From Mycolicibacterium doricum (GTDB lineage: Bacteria; Actinomycetota; Actinomycetes; Mycobacteriales; Mycobacteriaceae), in assembly GCF_010728155.1 (NCBI RefSeq), contig NZ_AP022605.1, positions 2,666,001 through 2,730,000 of the forward strand: DNA of 64,000 nucleotides. The letters run 5' to 3'. Below are positions 7,872 through 19,614 of the stretch, one piece after another. Position 1 is the stretch's first letter. Each line of letters starts with the position of its first letter. A program made the translations under genes and the position numbers. The notes below the pieces were generated by a model. The model worked only from the letters and a program-made list of their open reading frames with translations, ran no database searches and was not told where the DNA came from.

Positions 7872-10800
7872 CCGGAAGACCCCGTCCCACTCGATCGTGT
7901 CATGCTGCGGATCTGGCGCGCCGCCACCGACAGTGTCGCCAGGTCCCGTTCGTCGTCTTCGTAGATCTCGGTGAGCGTGCGCCGCGCGCGCGCCACCCGC
8001 GACCCGTTGGTCATCTCCCACTCGGCGATCTTCTCCTCGCCGTTCTCGTCGGGTTCGCCGATCGCGAGCACGTCGAAGCACAACGACCGTATGGAGCCGT
8101 AGATGTCGTCGCGAATCGCCAACCTCGCCAGGGAATGCCAGCGATCACCCCGGGGCAGCTTGGACACCGCGGTCAGCAGGCTGTCGGTGTTGAGGTGGTC
8201 CATCAGCGCAAAGTACGTGTCGGCTACCTCAGCGGGGTCGCGGTCGTCGATGTCGGCGATGTCGATGATGTCGAGCAGGCTGAACTGGTAGAGAGCGGTC
8301 GCCACGGAGTAGGCCAGCTCCTTGGAGGCCCCGTGGGAGCACAACTCTCCGGTCTCCTTGGCGACGATGGCCTCGTCGTCGCCGCGCAGCCATTCCTCCA
8401 TCCGCCGGGTCAGCGCCGCCACCTTGTCGGCGAACCGGTTGATCTCCGCACCGACCGCCAGTGGTTGTGGCCGGTAGTTCAGCAGCCACCGCGTGGCGCG
8501 GTCGACGAGCCGGCGCAGATCCAGCGTCATCCGGTCGCTGACCGCCACCGGCAGATTCGCGGCGCGAATCTGGCGCCAGACGTCGCCCACCCGGAAGATG
8601 GCGTTGACCGCGACGAAGCTTCGCACCGCGTCGACCGTCCCGACGCCGGCGTCCTCGGTCGTCCGGTACACGTAGGTGATCCCGCTGGTGTCGACGACGT
8701 CGTTGACGAGCATCGTAGTGACGATCTCGCGGCGCAGCTGGTGCGAGCGGGTCTCGGCGGCGAACCGGTCCCGCAAGGTGGACGGGAAGTACCGCGGCAG
8801 CCGGGCGGCGAACGCCTCCTGATCGGGTAGTTCGCTGTCGAGCAGGTCGGCCTTGAGCGCCAGCTTGACGTGTGCCATCAACGTCGCCAGTTCAGGTGAG
8901 GTGAGCCCTATTCCGACGCCCAGCCGGCGGCGGATCTCCTTGTTCGTGGGCAGCGCCTCGAGCTCGCGGTTCATCCCGCGTTGTGTGACGAAGTGATCGA
9001 TCATCCGGGCGTGCACGGGCAGCAGGCTCGTCGCGTTGGCGCGGCTGGTGCCCATCAGGTCGTTCTGGTCGCGGTTGTCCGACAGCACCAGATCACCGAC
9101 CTCGTCGGTCATCGACAGCAACAGATCGTGGCGCTCACTCAGCTCTATGCGCCCCGCGGTGACCAGCGAATCGATGAGGATCTTGATGTTGACCTCGTGG
9201 TCAGAGCAGTCGACGCCGGCGGAGTTGTCGAGGGCGTCGGTGTTGATCCGGCCGCCGGCGAGGTCGAACTCGATGCGCCCGCGGGAGGTGACGCCGAGGT
9301 TGCCGCCTTCGCCGATCACCTTGGCGCGCACCTGATTGGCGTTGACGCGGACCGGATCGTTGGCACGGTCGCCGACGTCGGCGTCGGATTCCGTCTCGGC
9401 CTTGATGTAGGTGCCGATGCCCCCGTTCCACAGCAGGTCGACCGGCGCCTTGAGGATCGCCTTGATCAGGGCGGGCGGCGTCATCTCCTCGAGCCTGTCG
9501 TCGAGTCCCAGCGCGTCGCGGACCTGGGAGCTCATCGGGATCGATTTGTGCTCACGGCTGTACACACCGCCGCCCTCACTGATCAGGGAGCGGTCGTAGT
9601 CCTCCCACGACGAGCGGGGCAGGTCGAACAGCCGTCGGCGCTCTCGGAACGACGCCGCCGCATCCGGGTCGGGATCGAGGAAGACGTGCCGGTGGTCAAA
9701 CGCGGCGACGAGCCTGATGTGTTCGGACAGCAGCATTCCGTTGCCGAACACGTCTCCGCTCATATCGCCGATGCCGACGACGGTGAAGTCCTCCGACTGG
9801 GTGTCGACGCCCATCTCCCGGAAGTGCCGTTTGACCGACTCCCATGCGCCCCTGGCGGTGATCCCCATCGCCTTGTGGTCATAGCCCACCGACCCACCGG
9901 ATGCGAAGGCGTCGCCCAACCAGAAGCCGTAGGACTTGGCAACCTCGTTGGCGGTGTCGGAGAAGGTCGCAGTCCCCTTGTCGGCGGCCACCACGAGGTA
10001 TGCGTCGTCGCCGTCGCGGCGGACGACGTCGGGGGGCGGGACGACTTCGTCGCTGACCTTGTCGACGTTGTCGGTGACGTCCAGCAGGCCACTGATGAAC
10101 AGCTTGTAGCAGTCCACTCCTTCGGTGCGCTGGGCGTCGCGGTCGGCGGCGGCGTCACCGGTGGGCACCGGGGGCTGTTTGACGACGAACCCGCCCTTGG
10201 CGCCGACGGGGACGATGACGGCGTTCTTCACCGCCTGCGCCTTGACCAGGCCGAGGATCTCGGTGCGGAAATCCTCCCGCCGGTCCGACCACCGTAGGCC
10301 TCCGCGGGCGACGTGGCCGAACCGCAGGTGTACGCCCTCGACCCGCGGCGAGTACACGAAGATCTCGAATTTGGGCCTGGGCAGCGGCAGTTCGTCGATC
10401 AGCCCGGGATCGAGTTTGATCGACAGGACGTCGCGGGCGCGCGCCGACTCGGCGCGCGCGACGAAGTGGTTGGTGCGCAGCGTGGCCTGGATCATCGAGG
10501 CGAACGCGCGCAGCACCCGGTCGGTGTCCAGACCCGTGAGCGCGTCGATGTCGGCGGCGACGGCCGCGGCCGCACTCTGGGCGTCGCGTTCCTTGGCGGC
10601 CTCGGTGGGATCGAACAGCGCCTCGAACAGCTCCACCAGCGACCGCGCGGTGTGCGGGTTGTCGTTGACCACCGACTCGATGAACGATTGGCTGTACGGG
10701 AAACCGACCTGCCGCAGGTACTTCGCGTACGCCCGCAGCACCATCACCTGCGGCCACGTCAACCCGGCACGCAGCACCAGTTCGTTGAACCGGTCGATCT

Positions 10801-12751
10801 CCATGCGGCCGTTCCAGATCGCGGTGACCGCATCGGCGAACCGGGCGGCCGTCGCGTCGCGGTCGGACCCGTCGCCCGTCGATTCCGGCATGGTGGGGTG
10901 CCGACGGATCTTGAACTCGTAGATCCACATGGCCAGGCCGTCGGCGCGAGCCACCGTGAACGGTCGTTCCTCCAGGACCACGACACCCATGGACTGCAGC
11001 ATCGGGAGTAGTTGGCTCAGTGACGCCGACCGGCCACCGAGGTACCAGGTGAGCTTGCCGACGCGGTCCTGCCCGCCCTCGACGAACACCAGTTTTACCG
11101 AGTCGTCTTGCAGCGCTTCGATGATCGCGATGTCGCCGATCGCGTCCGCGGGTGCGACAGCCTGCTTGTAGTCCTCGGGGAACGCGACGGCGTAGTGCTC
11201 GGCCACATGCGGATCCAGGTCGCCGGATGCCACGGCGCCGAGCAGGCGGTCACCCCAGGTCCGGGCGGCCTCGGTGAGCTCACGCTGGATGCGCTCCTCG
11301 TTCTCCGCCGAGATGTCGACGTCTTCGGGACGCGAACCCTCTGGTAGCCGGACGGTGAAGTGCACGACAGCCCAGGGTGACTCGCTGATCCGGGCGGAGT
11401 AGTCGATGCTCACACCACCGAGTTCGCGGACCAGGATGTCCTGCATTTCGAGCCGGACGGCAGTGGTGTAGCGGTCACGCGGCAGGTACACCAGACACGC
11501 GATGAAGTGCACCAGGCTGTCTGCGCGCAGGAACAGCAGGGTTCGCCGGCGGGAGCCCAGATCGATGACCGCCATCGCCATGTCGAGCAGTTCATCGGCC
11601 CGCAGTGCGAACAGTTCCGGCCGCGGAATGGTCTGGATGACGTCGAGCAGCAGTTGCACTGGGCGGCTGGGATCGCGCTGGGCGATGGCCAGCGCTTCAT
11701 GGACGCGCCGCGAGATCAGCGGTATGCCCAGTACATTGGCATTCATCGCGGCGACGGTGAACAGGCCCACGAAGCGGTGTTCGACGGCGTCGTAACCCTC
11801 TGCCCCGGCCCCCTCTTCGCGGATGACGACGATGTACGGGTTGGCGCCGTAGCGGACGTAGCTGGGGATCGTGGCCTGCGCAAGCGCCAGCAGGTCGCCG
11901 TCCCGGGTCAGCGGCGCCAGCACGTCGTCGCGGAGCCGCAGCACGCCGAGCCGACTGTCGGCCTCGACCGACGATTCGGTTTGGGTGACCGGGCACCGCT
12001 GGCAGCCGAGCAGGATGAAATGCCCGTCGGCGAGCCACCGTGCCAGCGCGGCGACGTCCTTGCGTTCGGGCGCGGTGAAGTGGCCGAGGGTGTCGGCCTC
12101 GATGTCGTTGGCCAGCGACCGCAGCCGGGCCACCATCGCGCTGCCGTCCATGTCGACCTGGCGGGCGTCGGCGAGGATGCGCGGCAGCATCCGCCTGGCC
12201 TCCTCCACCGACGAGCGGTCGGCGGATTCGGAGAGTTCGATGTGGATCCACGCCTCGTCGACCACGTAGCCGTCGGTCGCCGCCGCGGCGGGCCGCGCAT
12301 CAAACTCCGCGGCGGGCCGCGCATCAAATTCGGAGATGGGACGGGCATCCAGCAGCTCACCGGAGGATCCGCGACGCACCCGCAGCACCGGGTTCATGAT
12401 CGCCCGGTAGGCCACACCCAGCCGGTGCAGCAGCACCGTTACGGAGTCGATCAGCGTCGGCGCCTGATCGGTGACCACCTGTAGCGCGGGGCCGACACCG
12501 TCGGTGCCGTCGACGCCGTACACCGCGACGAGGGTCTCCCCCACCTTCCTGCGCTCGGCGAGCCGGTGATGGGTCCGCACGAGGTCCGATGACTCCAGCA
12601 TGTCCGCCGGATCCACCAGGCCCGTGGTCGCGCGGTCCGCCGCCGACTCGCCCTGCTGCGGTCCGCGATACGTCGCGGCGTAGGCCTTCGCCAACTGGTC
12701 GAGCATATCCGCCGAAGGGTCGCGCGCAGCTTCGGCACCGGTTCCCGTCAT
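7868..12751 (-). CDS. gdh: NAD-specific glutamate dehydrogenase, 180-kDa class
   Basis: This 1627-residue enzyme oxidatively deaminates glutamate to 2-oxoglutarate with NAD+, linking nitrogen and carbon metabolism. The ATG at 12751 is chosen because AGGAGA lies 8 nt upstream. A long N-terminal regulatory region (about 1-700, ACT-like segments) precedes the catalytic core, where the substrate Lys lies in [11 protein letters not shown]. The NAD-binding part includes [16 protein letters not shown] and GEGGNLG, and a helical C-terminal region follows. Length matches Rv2476c (about 1620). In mycobacteria this enzyme is inhibited by the FHA protein GarA, which PknG phosphorylates. An 8-residue repeat in the N-terminal region (about residues 140-156) looks like an addition. 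Confidence 0.96.
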   Translation of the reverse strand: MTGTGAEAARDPSADMLDQLAKAYAATYRGPQQGESAADRATTGLVDPADMLESSDLVRTHHRLAERRKVGETLVAVYGVDGTDGVGPALQVVTDQAPTLIDSVTVLLHRLGVAYRAIMNPVLRVRRGSSGELLDARPISEFDARPAAEFDARPAAAATDGYVVDEAWIHIELSESADRSSVEEARRMLPRILADARQVDMDGSAMVARLRSLANDIEADTLGHFTAPERKDVAALARWLADGHFILLGCQRCPVTQTESSVEADSRLGVLRLRDDVLAPLTRDGDLLALAQATIPSYVRYGANPYIVVIREEGAGAEGYDAVEHRFVGLFTVAAMNANVLGIPLISRRVHEALAIAQRDPSRPVQLLLDVIQTIPRPELFALRADELLDMAMAVIDLGSRRRTLLFLRADSLVHFIACLVYLPRDRYTTAVRLEMQDILVRELGGVSIDYSARISESPWAVVHFTVRLPEGSRPEDVDISAENEERIQRELTEAARTWGDRLLGAVASGDLDPHVAEHYAVAFPEDYKQAVAPADAIGDIAIIEALQDDSVKLVFVEGGQDRVGKLTWYLGGRSASLSQLLPMLQSMGVVVLEERPFTVARADGLAMWIYEFKIRRHPTMPESTGDGSDRDATAARFADAVTAIWNGRMEIDRFNELVLRAGLTWPQVMVLRAYAKYLRQVGFPYSQSFIESVVNDNPHTARSLVELFEALFDPTEAAKERDAQSAAAAVAADIDALTGLDTDRVLRAFASMIQATLRTNHFVARAESARARDVLSIKLDPGLIDELPLPRPKFEIFVYSPRVEGVHLRFGHVARGGLRWSDRREDFRTEILGLVKAQAVKNAVIVPVGAKGGFVVKQPPVPTGDAAADRDAQRTEGVDCYKLFISGLLDVTDNVDKVSDEVVPPPDVVRRDGDDAYLVVAADKGTATFSDTANEVAKSYGFWLGDAFASGGSVGYDHKAMGITARGAWESVKRHFREMGVDTQSEDFTVVGIGDMSGDVFGNGMLLSEHIRLVAAFDHRHVFLDPDPDAAASFRERRRLFDLPRSSWEDYDRSLISEGGGVYSREHKSIPMSSQVRDALGLDDRLEEMTPPALIKAILKAPVDLLWNGGIGTYIKAETESDADVGDRANDPVRVNANQVRAKVIGEGGNLGVTSRGRIEFDLAGGRINTDALDNSAGVDCSDHEVNIKILIDSLVTAGRIELSERHDLLLSMTDEVGDLVLSDNRDQNDLMGTSRANATSLLPVHARMIDHFVTQRGMNRELEALPTNKEIRRRLGVGIGLTSPELATLMAHVKLALKADLLDSELPDQEAFAARLPRYFPSTLRDRFAAETRSHQLRREIVTTMLVNDVVDTSGITYVYRTTEDAGVGTVDAVRSFVAVNAIFRVGDVWRQIRAANLPVAVSDRMTLDLRRLVDRATRWLLNYRPQPLAVGAEINRFADKVAALTRRMEEWLRGDDEAIVAKETGELCSHGASKELAYSVATALYQFSLLDIIDIADIDDRDPAEVADTYFALMDHLNTDSLLTAVSKLPRGDRWHSLARLAIRDDIYGSIRSLCFDVLAIGEPDENGEEKIAEWEMTNGSRVARARRTLTEIYEDDERDLATLSVAARQIRSMTRSSGTGSSG
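12284..12331 (-). repeat. Two 24-bp in-frame units inside gdh
   Basis: Two adjacent 24-bp units differing at one base encode EFDARPAA twice; a diverged third unit (SEFDARPI-like) follows to about 12355. The unit is a multiple of three, so it lengthens the regulatory N-terminal region of the glutamate dehydrogenase without a frameshift. Confidence 0.9.
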
Positions 12752-12811
12752 GCGGATCTCTCCTGACTCACACCCGCACACCGCCCGTCGTCGTACGGTG
12801 CACGAGCGAGA

Positions 12812-14485
12812 CTAGTCGCGAGTCAGCCTGCGGTGCGTCACCCGGTGCGGACGGGCCGCCTCGGCCCCGAGGCGTTGGACCTTGTTCTCCTCATAGGCAC
12901 CGAAGTTGCCCTCGAACCAGAACCATTTCGCCTCGTTGTCGGTGTCACCCTCCCACGCCAGGATGTGCGTGCAGGTGCGGTCGAGGAACCATCGGTCGTG
13001 GGAGATCACCACCGCGCAACCAGGGAAGCTCTCGAGCGCGTTCTCCAGCGAGCTCAGCGTTTCCACGTCGAGGTCGTTGGTGGGTTCGTCGAGCAGGATC
13101 AGGTTGCCGCCCTCTTTGAGCGTCAGCGCGAGGTTGAGCCGGTTGCGCTCACCGCCGGACAGGACACCGGCCGGCTTCTGCTGATCGGGCCCCTTGAACC
13201 CGAACGCCGAAACATACGCCCGCGAAGGGATCTCGTTCTGCCCGACCTCGATGTAGTCGAGTCCGTCGGAGACGACCTCCCACACGTTCTTCTTCGGGTC
13301 GATGCCCGCCCGGTTCTGGTCGACGTAGCTGAGCTTGACCGTGTCCCCGACCCTGACGGTACCGCTGTCCGGCTGCTCCAGACCGACGATCGTCTTGAAC
13401 AGTGTCGTCTTGCCGACGCCATTGGGTCCGATCACCCCGACGATGCCGTTGCGCGGAAGTGTGAAGGACAGGTCCTTGATCAGCGCGCGACCCTCGAAAC
13501 CCTTGTCGAGGTGTTCGACCTCCACCACGACGTTGCCGAGCCGCGGCGGCGTCGGGATCTGGATCTCCTCGAAGTCGAGCTTGCGCGACTTCTCGGCCTC
13601 GGCAGCCATCTCCTCGTAGCGCCCCAGCCGGGCCTTGTTCTTGGCCTGCCGGGCCTTGGCACCGGAGCGCACCCAGGCGAGTTCCTCCTGCAGACGCTTG
13701 TGCAGCTTGGCGTCCTTGCGGCCCTGCACCGCGATGCGATCTGCCTTCTTCTCCAGATAGGTGGAGTAGTTGCCCTCGTACGGGTAGGCGCGACCGCGGT
13801 CCAGTTCGAGAATCCACTCGGCGACGTTGTCGAGGAAGTACCTGTCGTGGGTGACGGCCAGGATGGCGCCCTTGTAGGAGGCGAGGTGCTGTTCGAGCCA
13901 CAGCACGCTCTCGGCGTCGAGGTGGTTGGTCGGCTCGTCCAGCAGCAGCAGGTCCGGCGTGCTCAGCAGCAGCTTGCACAGCGCGACGCGGCGGCGTTCA
14001 CCACCGGAGAGGTGGGTGACCGGCTCGTCGGGCGGCGGGCAACGCAGCGCGTCCATCGCCTGCTCGAGCTGGCTGTCGATGTCCCACGCGTCGGCGGCGT
14101 CGAGCTCTTCCTGCAGCCGGCCCATCTCCTCCATCAGCTCGTCGGAGTAGTCGGTGGCCATCAGTTCGGCCACCTCGTTGTACCGGTTGAGCTTGCCCTT
14201 GATGGGGACGCCCTCTTCGACGTTCTCCCGGACCGTCTTCGTCTCGTCGAGATGCGGTTCCTGCTGCAGAATGCCGACGCTGGCTCCGGGCGCCAGGTAG
14301 GCGTCCCCGTTGTTCGGGGTGTCCAGGCCGGCCATGATCCGCAAGACGCTCGACTTGCCGGCCCCGTTCGGACCGACGACGCCGATCTTCGCGCCCGGAA
14401 GGAAGTTCAGGTTGACGTCGTCAAGGATGACCTTGTCGCCGTGCGCCTTGCGGACCTTGCGCATCGTGTAGATGAATTCGGCCAT
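12812..14485 (-). CDS. ettA: ABC-F translation factor EttA
   Basis: This 557-residue soluble ABC-F ATPase binds the ribosomal E site and gates elongation according to energy state in EttA-type proteins. Two ATPase domains are seen: Walker A GPNGAGKS with signature LSGGERRRV and Walker B LLLLDEPTNHLD, then GPNGVGKT with LSGGERNRL and LILLDEPTNDLD. There are no membrane helices. The charged linker between them (about residues 240-310, Lys/Arg/Glu-rich) is the P-site tRNA interaction motif. Its orthologue is Rv2477c. It lies 60 bp upstream of gdh on the same strand and may or may not share a promoter with it. Confidence 0.95.
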   Translation of the reverse strand: MAEFIYTMRKVRKAHGDKVILDDVNLNFLPGAKIGVVGPNGAGKSSVLRIMAGLDTPNNGDAYLAPGASVGILQQEPHLDETKTVRENVEEGVPIKGKLNRYNEVAELMATDYSDELMEEMGRLQEELDAADAWDIDSQLEQAMDALRCPPPDEPVTHLSGGERRRVALCKLLLSTPDLLLLDEPTNHLDAESVLWLEQHLASYKGAILAVTHDRYFLDNVAEWILELDRGRAYPYEGNYSTYLEKKADRIAVQGRKDAKLHKRLQEELAWVRSGAKARQAKNKARLGRYEEMAAEAEKSRKLDFEEIQIPTPPRLGNVVVEVEHLDKGFEGRALIKDLSFTLPRNGIVGVIGPNGVGKTTLFKTIVGLEQPDSGTVRVGDTVKLSYVDQNRAGIDPKKNVWEVVSDGLDYIEVGQNEIPSRAYVSAFGFKGPDQQKPAGVLSGGERNRLNLALTLKEGGNLILLDEPTNDLDVETLSSLENALESFPGCAVVISHDRWFLDRTCTHILAWEGDTDNEAKWFWFEGNFGAYEENKVQRLGAEAARPHRVTHRRLTRD

Positions 14486-14560
14486 GCCGTGGTGTTGCCT
14501 TTCTCAAGCGTCGTCAACGTCTGTTGCCGCGGGCCCCATCCTAGGCGTGGCCGGATGTGG

Positions 14561-15046
14561 CTAGGCGCTCAGTGGCAGCGCCTCCGCGGCGTCGGGGTCG
14601 ACCAGGTGGGTCTCGTCGGCATCGACGGCACCGCCGTCGTCACCGGATTCGGCGCCTTCGGGCGCGCCACCGATACCGGTGGTGCCCGGCTGTCGCAGCG
14701 TCTCGATCCGGGCGACGCAGCGACTGAGGTCCGGCCCGACCGCGGTGGCCCGTACCTCCACCGAGGAGCGGCGCACGCCTTCGCGGTCGTCGTATTCGCT
14801 GGTGTACACCTGCCCGACCACGATCACCGCATCTCCCTTGACGAGGGAGGCGCCGACCCCGGTGACCAGTCTGCCCCAGCAGCTCACGCTGACGAACAGC
14901 GAGTTGCCCGGCTCCCAGGCGCCGTCGGCGGTGCGGCGCCGGGAGTTGCTGGCCATCCGGAACCGGATGACCTCCTGGTCGCCGATGCGCTGCCGGAACG
15001 GATTGTTGACGATGTTGCCGACGATGGTGATAGGCGTCTCGAACAT
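14561..15046 (-). CDS. ssbB: Single-stranded DNA-binding protein paralogue SsbB
   Basis: This 161-residue protein has an N-terminal OB fold (residues 1-110: ETPITIVGNIV, RFRMASNSRR, NSLFVSVSCWGRLV, KGDAVIVVGQVYT) that binds single-stranded DNA. The C-terminal tail is acidic but ends in EALPLSA, lacking the DDDIPF-type tip with which housekeeping SSB recruits partner proteins. This fits the second actinobacterial SSB (Rv2478c), thought to act in stress or recombination rather than bulk replication. GAGGA lies about 6 nt before the ATG. The upstream 180 bp contain two DnaA-box-like words in a 17-bp direct repeat. Confidence 0.9.
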   Translation of the reverse strand: MFETPITIVGNIVNNPFRQRIGDQEVIRFRMASNSRRRTADGAWEPGNSLFVSVSCWGRLVTGVGASLVKGDAVIVVGQVYTSEYDDREGVRRSSVEVRATAVGPDLSRCVARIETLRQPGTTGIGGAPEGAESGDDGGAVDADETHLVDPDAAEALPLSA

Positions 15047-15226
15047 GGGGTTCCTCGATTCGGGTCTGATCCACTGGCCGGCGGTGTCTCGCCGGTACCG
15101 CCATTCACCGCGACGGCAGTGACAGCGGCCACCACCCGGTGCGGGGAGCAGGCGTCGTTGTGCATCGATCGGGCGTTGTGGATGAATCGGAGCTGTGGAT
15201 GGATCGGGTACAGGGGACGGACGCCC

Positions 15227-17224
15227 TCAGCGGCCGCCGCGGCGGGCGAGTTCGGTCAGCATCGCGTTGTAGGCGGTCAGGTCGGCGTCGTGATCTCGCT
15301 CGGCCGCCCGGTCGAGGCGTTTGGCGTCGCGCTGGTCGCTGCGGCGCCACTGGATGAGCAGCGCGACAAGTACCAGCACCAGCGGGACTTCCCCTGCGGC
15401 CCAGGCGATACTGCCGCCCAGCTTTTGGTCGGCCAGCAGATCGTCGTGCCAGCTCAGCTGCAGCGACCGGTAGAACCCCTCACCGAGCACCGAGTTCATG
15501 CCCATCAGCACCACGCCGAAGAATGCGTGCAGGGGCAGCGAGGCGAACACGATCGCCAGCTTGGCAAGTTGCGGGACCCGCCGCGGGGTCGGGTCGACGC
15601 CGATCACGACCCAGTAGAAGAGGTAGCCGCTGACCAGGAAGTGAATGTTCATCAGGACGTGGGCCGCGTGGTCGTCGACGGCCGCCTCGAAGAGACCGCC
15701 GAAGTACAGCCCGTAGAACCCGGCGACGAACAGCACGAGCGCGACGATCGGGTGGGTGAGGATGCGCGACACTCGAGAGTGCAGGGCGGCAAGCAACCAC
15801 TCCCTCGGGCCGGGCGCCTTACCCTTGCCCGCCGCGGGCAGTGCGCGCAGCGCCATCGTGACCGGCGCACCGAGCGCCAGCAGGATCGGCACCAACATCG
15901 ACAACAGCATGTGCGCAACCATGTGCACGCTGAACATCGCCGGCATGTATCGGCCGAGTCCGGAGGACGTCGTGATCAGCAGCGCTGCGCAGCCGAGCAG
16001 CCACGCCACCGTACGCCCGGCGGGCCACGCGTCGCCGCGCCGCCGCAGCCGCTGCCAACCCGCGAGGTAGACCAGCGCCAGGATGATCGCGGCGCTGCCC
16101 AGGATCAGGTCGAACCGCCAGTCGAACAGGATCCGGGCGGCCGTCGGCGGGCCTGCCAGATCGTAGCCGATCTCGACCTCCACCGGGGTGGGTTCCCGTC
16201 CCGGTGGAGGGGGCGGTGTCCGGCCCAGGCCGACCGCGATACCGAACGTCACCCCGAACAGCACCGCCTCGACCAGCGCCAACCGCAGCAGGGGGCCTCG
16301 CGCGCCGGGGTCCGCCTGCAGAGCGGCCACCCCCTTGCGGCGCTGGAGGTAACCAAGCAGCCCCAACGCCACCAGCGCCGCCACCTTGGCGAGCACCAAG
16401 CCGCCGTACTCGGTCCGGAAAAGGTCCGACGGCGACATCCGCACCAGCGCGTTGACGATGCCGCTGAGCGCCATCGCGACGAAACACCACAGCGCCACCG
16501 CGGAGAAGCGGCGGGCGGCCACGTCCGCGTGCTCGCCAGCGCGCAGGGCGTGCACCAGCAGCACGATGAGGCCCCCCGCCCACAGCGCCCCGGCGACGAG
16601 GTGGATGAGCAGGCTGTTGGTGGCCAGGTCATGCTGGCCACCCGACGAGGAATGACCGGTCAGGCCGAGCGGCATCAGCGTGACGAGCGAAGCGGCGAAC
16701 AACGGCGGAGTCCACGCCCACCGGAGCACCGGCAGGCTGGCCAGGGTGACCACGGCCGCCAGCAGCGCCGTCCACCGCCACGCGCCGGCGACGTCGACGA
16801 GCCCAGCCACCGACCAGATCTCGACCGGGTCGAGGTGGTCGCGCACAGGCTGGCCGGATACGTCGGACACGGTCAGCGGCACGAGCAGCACAGCGCACAC
16901 CGTCCACACCGCCGAGGCCGCCGTGCCCAACCGCAACGCCCGGTATCCGGCGACGTCGAGCACACCGTTGGCCTGCGGCGGCACCAGGAAGGCGGCGAAC
17001 AGGAAGGCGCCGACGGCGGTCACCGCGGCGACCTCGCCGGCGGCCCGCATGAACGGCAGCCCGTAGGTGGTGACCGGTCCCGGATCGGGCAGGCCGGTAG
17101 CGGTCAGCGCGTCCGCGAACGACAGGGCGCCGATACCGGCGGCGGTGACGCCGGCCAGCGCCACCACTCCCGCCAGCACGGGCCACACCGCGCTGGTGCG
17201 GGCCGTCACCGCAACCATGCTCAT
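15227..17224 (-). CDS. CopD-CtaG fusion: copper import and cytochrome oxidase assembly membrane protein
   Basis: This 665-residue polytopic membrane protein has roughly 15 helices. The N-terminal half (to about residue 330) resembles CopD copper-resistance/import proteins (ATNSLLIHLVAGALWAGGLIVLL). The C-terminal half (about 360-620) is a CtaG/Caa3_CtaG domain with the conserved MFSVHMVAHMLLSML and MNIHFLVSGYLFYW His/Met segments expected to handle copper. Fusion of the two is a known actinobacterial arrangement. The likely role is copper delivery to the CuB centre of the aa3 oxidase. The ATG at 17224 follows GGAGC; an alternative ATG lies two codons in. A conserved mycobacterial gene of this type occurs near ssb in fast growers. 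Confidence 0.88.
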   Translation of the reverse strand: MSMVAVTARTSAVWPVLAGVVALAGVTAAGIGALSFADALTATGLPDPGPVTTYGLPFMRAAGEVAAVTAVGAFLFAAFLVPPQANGVLDVAGYRALRLGTAASAVWTVCAVLLVPLTVSDVSGQPVRDHLDPVEIWSVAGLVDVAGAWRWTALLAAVVTLASLPVLRWAWTPPLFAASLVTLMPLGLTGHSSSGGQHDLATNSLLIHLVAGALWAGGLIVLLVHALRAGEHADVAARRFSAVALWCFVAMALSGIVNALVRMSPSDLFRTEYGGLVLAKVAALVALGLLGYLQRRKGVAALQADPGARGPLLRLALVEAVLFGVTFGIAVGLGRTPPPPPGREPTPVEVEIGYDLAGPPTAARILFDWRFDLILGSAAIILALVYLAGWQRLRRRGDAWPAGRTVAWLLGCAALLITTSSGLGRYMPAMFSVHMVAHMLLSMLVPILLALGAPVTMALRALPAAGKGKAPGPREWLLAALHSRVSRILTHPIVALVLFVAGFYGLYFGGLFEAAVDDHAAHVLMNIHFLVSGYLFYWVVIGVDPTPRRVPQLAKLAIVFASLPLHAFFGVVLMGMNSVLGEGFYRSLQLSWHDDLLADQKLGGSIAWAAGEVPLVLVLVALLIQWRRSDQRDAKRLDRAAERDHDADLTAYNAMLTELARRGGR

Positions 17225-17268
17225 GCTCCACAGGGTATGGCGTGTTCGCCGTCACCCTGGTGGGCGGT

Positions 17269-19614
17269 TCACCTGCTCTTCGCCCGGCGACGTTCGGCTT
17301 CCCGCGCAGCGAACTGGTCGCCCGCGTACCGGTCGACCTTGTCCACGTCTGCGAGGATCTCGCACAATTCCTCGCAGAAAGCCGTACGGCGCGCCTGGAG
17401 GTCGTCGCCGGGCTCCAGCAGCTGCTGGTCGGCGGCGACCTGCCGCGCGGTGGTGAACAGCAGCGCCGACACCGACTCGTTGCTGCGCACCCGGTTCTGG
17501 GCGACGTACTGGCGGCCCAACCCCATGGCTCGCTTCGTGAGCTCTTTCTCCTCGACGTGGGCAGGGAGGTCGCGCAATGCGCTCGCCAGGATCTCGTACG
17601 CCTCGAAGAACGGCCGCAGCATCGCACCCGCCATCAGGGGCCGTTTCTCGCGCAAGAGAGTGTCGATCCGCTCACCGCCGGCCGCCACCTGGGAGTCCCA
17701 GTCGGCGCGCCACGACATCTCCTCGGCGACGTGCTCTCGAAACGCCGCGGAGTTGGCGAAGTAGAAGTCGAACTTCAGCAAATCGCGCAGTCGTGCCGCC
17801 TGCGACCAGAACGCCTGCACCGGGTCACCGTCGGCGCGCGCTGCGTACGCCAGCGCCAGCTCCACGATCGACGTCTCGAGGAAGGCGTGGATCAGTGTGT
17901 TGCGGTAGAACGCGGCCTTGTGTTCGTTCTCGGCGGCGATGTGCCACACCGGTTCACGCCCGCTGTCGACCTTTGTGACGGGGTGACCGTTGGATAGCGC
18001 GTCGACCGCGGAGAGCACACCGCCGGGGGTGCGCAGCCGAAGCGCGCTGTTGGTCAGCGGGATATCTCTACGCATCAGATAGTCGAGCCCGTCCTGCAGG
18101 GTGTGGTGCAGCTGGTCGAGGGTGAGCGCGACACCGCGGGTGGACAGCAGCAGTGCCGACACCAACGCCGTCGCGTTGATCGGCGTCACCTGCAGGATTC
18201 GCCAGGCCACCTCGAAGGCCATCTTGTGCATCGCCAGTCGTCTTCCCGACTTGTCGTGGGCGATCGGACCGCCGGGCTCACCGAGGTAGTGACGCATCGA
18301 AACCGCCTCGGGGAAGCGCACATAGATCTTGCCGTAGCTGCGATCCCCCTGCGCCTTGATGTAGTTGTACAGCCAGCTCAGCCCCTCGGGAGTCTTCTCG
18401 CCGCCGCGGGCGTAGTCGGCGTACTCCGAGACCTCGTGCAGCTGGTCGAAACTGATCGACACCGGTTGCAAGAGGATGTCGTCACTGCGGCCGGCCAGGT
18501 AGGCGTCGGCGACGTAGGCCAGCAGGCCGAGTTTCGGAGGCAGCATCTTCCCGGTTCGGGACCGGGTGCCCTCGATGGACCAGCTCAGGTTGAACCGCTT
18601 CTCGACGACGTAGCCGACGTACTCCTTGAGTATGTACTTGTAGAGCGGGTCGCCGGCGACGTTGCGGCGGATGAAGATCACGCCGGAACGGCGCAGCAGC
18701 GGTCCCATGAAGCCGAAGGACAAGTTGAGCCCCGCGAACATGTGCACCGGGGGCAGCCGGTTCTCCTGCATCGCCGCGGGCACCACCGCCCCGTCGAGAT
18801 AGGACCGATGAGAGAACAGCAGCACCGCCGGATGGTTCTCCAGATCCTGCCGCAGACGGGCGATCTCGGACTGGTCGTAGTCGAAATGGGGATCGAAACC
18901 TCGACGCGTGATCAGCCGGCTGAGGTTCGGAATGAGATCCACCGACACCCGACTCCACCCGGTGGCGAGCTCATCGAGAATCTTGCCGGCCTCTTCGACC
19001 GTCGCGCCGGGGATCTGCTCGAGACCGGCACGGAATCTGGTGGAAGTGAGGATCTCCGGCTTGACCAGCCGGGGCGACTTGTACTCCGGACCCAGCAGCC
19101 GGTATTCGACGCGCTCGATGGCGAGCATCGCCCGGCGGATGACGAAATGCGCGAATTGCCCGGGGCTCTCGGCCACCGTGTGGTCGTGCCACTGCTGGCG
19201 CAACTCGGAGACCTTGGCGGGCTCACCGGCGATGACGCGGGCCCGGGTCCGGTCGCGTTTGAGGATGCGGCGCTGCAGCACCTCGGGCGGGCGGTATGTG
19301 TCGCGACCCGAGACGAGCGCCACCACCTTCGACCGCGTGGGCAGACCCGCGGGCACCCAGAAGACGCGCACCGGGACGACGGTGCGGTCCTCATCGGCCT
19401 CCAGTTCCTCGACCAGTTCGGCCAGCACACCCGGCGAGGGCTCACCGTCGACGGGTAGCTTCAGGACCTCGACGTTGACGTCGGAATTGTCACGTCGTTG
19501 GGCCGCCAGCCACTCGTCGAGCAGCCCCATCTCGGCCGGCGATGACGCCACCGCAAGCACCAGTGCGTCGTCGGTGGTGGTGAAGCCGGCGTAGTGGTCG
19601 TCGGGCAGCTTCAC
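17269..19614 (-). CDS. plsB2: Glycerol-3-phosphate acyltransferase PlsB2
   Basis: This 781-residue acyltransferase acylates the sn-1 position of glycerol-3-phosphate, the first step of phospholipid and triacylglycerol synthesis at the membrane. The acyltransferase block includes the HX4D motif in [15 protein letters not shown], then [27 protein letters not shown] and a later [12 protein letters not shown]. The GTG start at 19614 overlaps the plsC stop as GTGA; the reading frame is open much further upstream but that part is antisense-like sequence within plsC. Length is close to Rv2482c (about 789). It is the last gene of the DGAT-plsC-plsB2 unit. Confidence 0.95.
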   Translation of the reverse strand: MKLPDDHYAGFTTTDDALVLAVASSPAEMGLLDEWLAAQRRDNSDVNVEVLKLPVDGEPSPGVLAELVEELEADEDRTVVPVRVFWVPAGLPTRSKVVALVSGRDTYRPPEVLQRRILKRDRTRARVIAGEPAKVSELRQQWHDHTVAESPGQFAHFVIRRAMLAIERVEYRLLGPEYKSPRLVKPEILTSTRFRAGLEQIPGATVEEAGKILDELATGWSRVSVDLIPNLSRLITRRGFDPHFDYDQSEIARLRQDLENHPAVLLFSHRSYLDGAVVPAAMQENRLPPVHMFAGLNLSFGFMGPLLRRSGVIFIRRNVAGDPLYKYILKEYVGYVVEKRFNLSWSIEGTRSRTGKMLPPKLGLLAYVADAYLAGRSDDILLQPVSISFDQLHEVSEYADYARGGEKTPEGLSWLYNYIKAQGDRSYGKIYVRFPEAVSMRHYLGEPGGPIAHDKSGRRLAMHKMAFEVAWRILQVTPINATALVSALLLSTRGVALTLDQLHHTLQDGLDYLMRRDIPLTNSALRLRTPGGVLSAVDALSNGHPVTKVDSGREPVWHIAAENEHKAAFYRNTLIHAFLETSIVELALAYAARADGDPVQAFWSQAARLRDLLKFDFYFANSAAFREHVAEEMSWRADWDSQVAAGGERIDTLLREKRPLMAGAMLRPFFEAYEILASALRDLPAHVEEKELTKRAMGLGRQYVAQNRVRSNESVSALLFTTARQVAADQQLLEPGDDLQARRTAFCEELCEILADVDKVDRYAGDQFAAREAERRRAKSR

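Noticed and set aside
12833..17764. A plus-strand frame open for 1643 codons
   Set aside because: It runs antisense across ettA, ssbB, the CopD-CtaG gene and plsB2, is Arg/Gln/His-rich, and has no domain. Long antisense frames are expected at this GC content.
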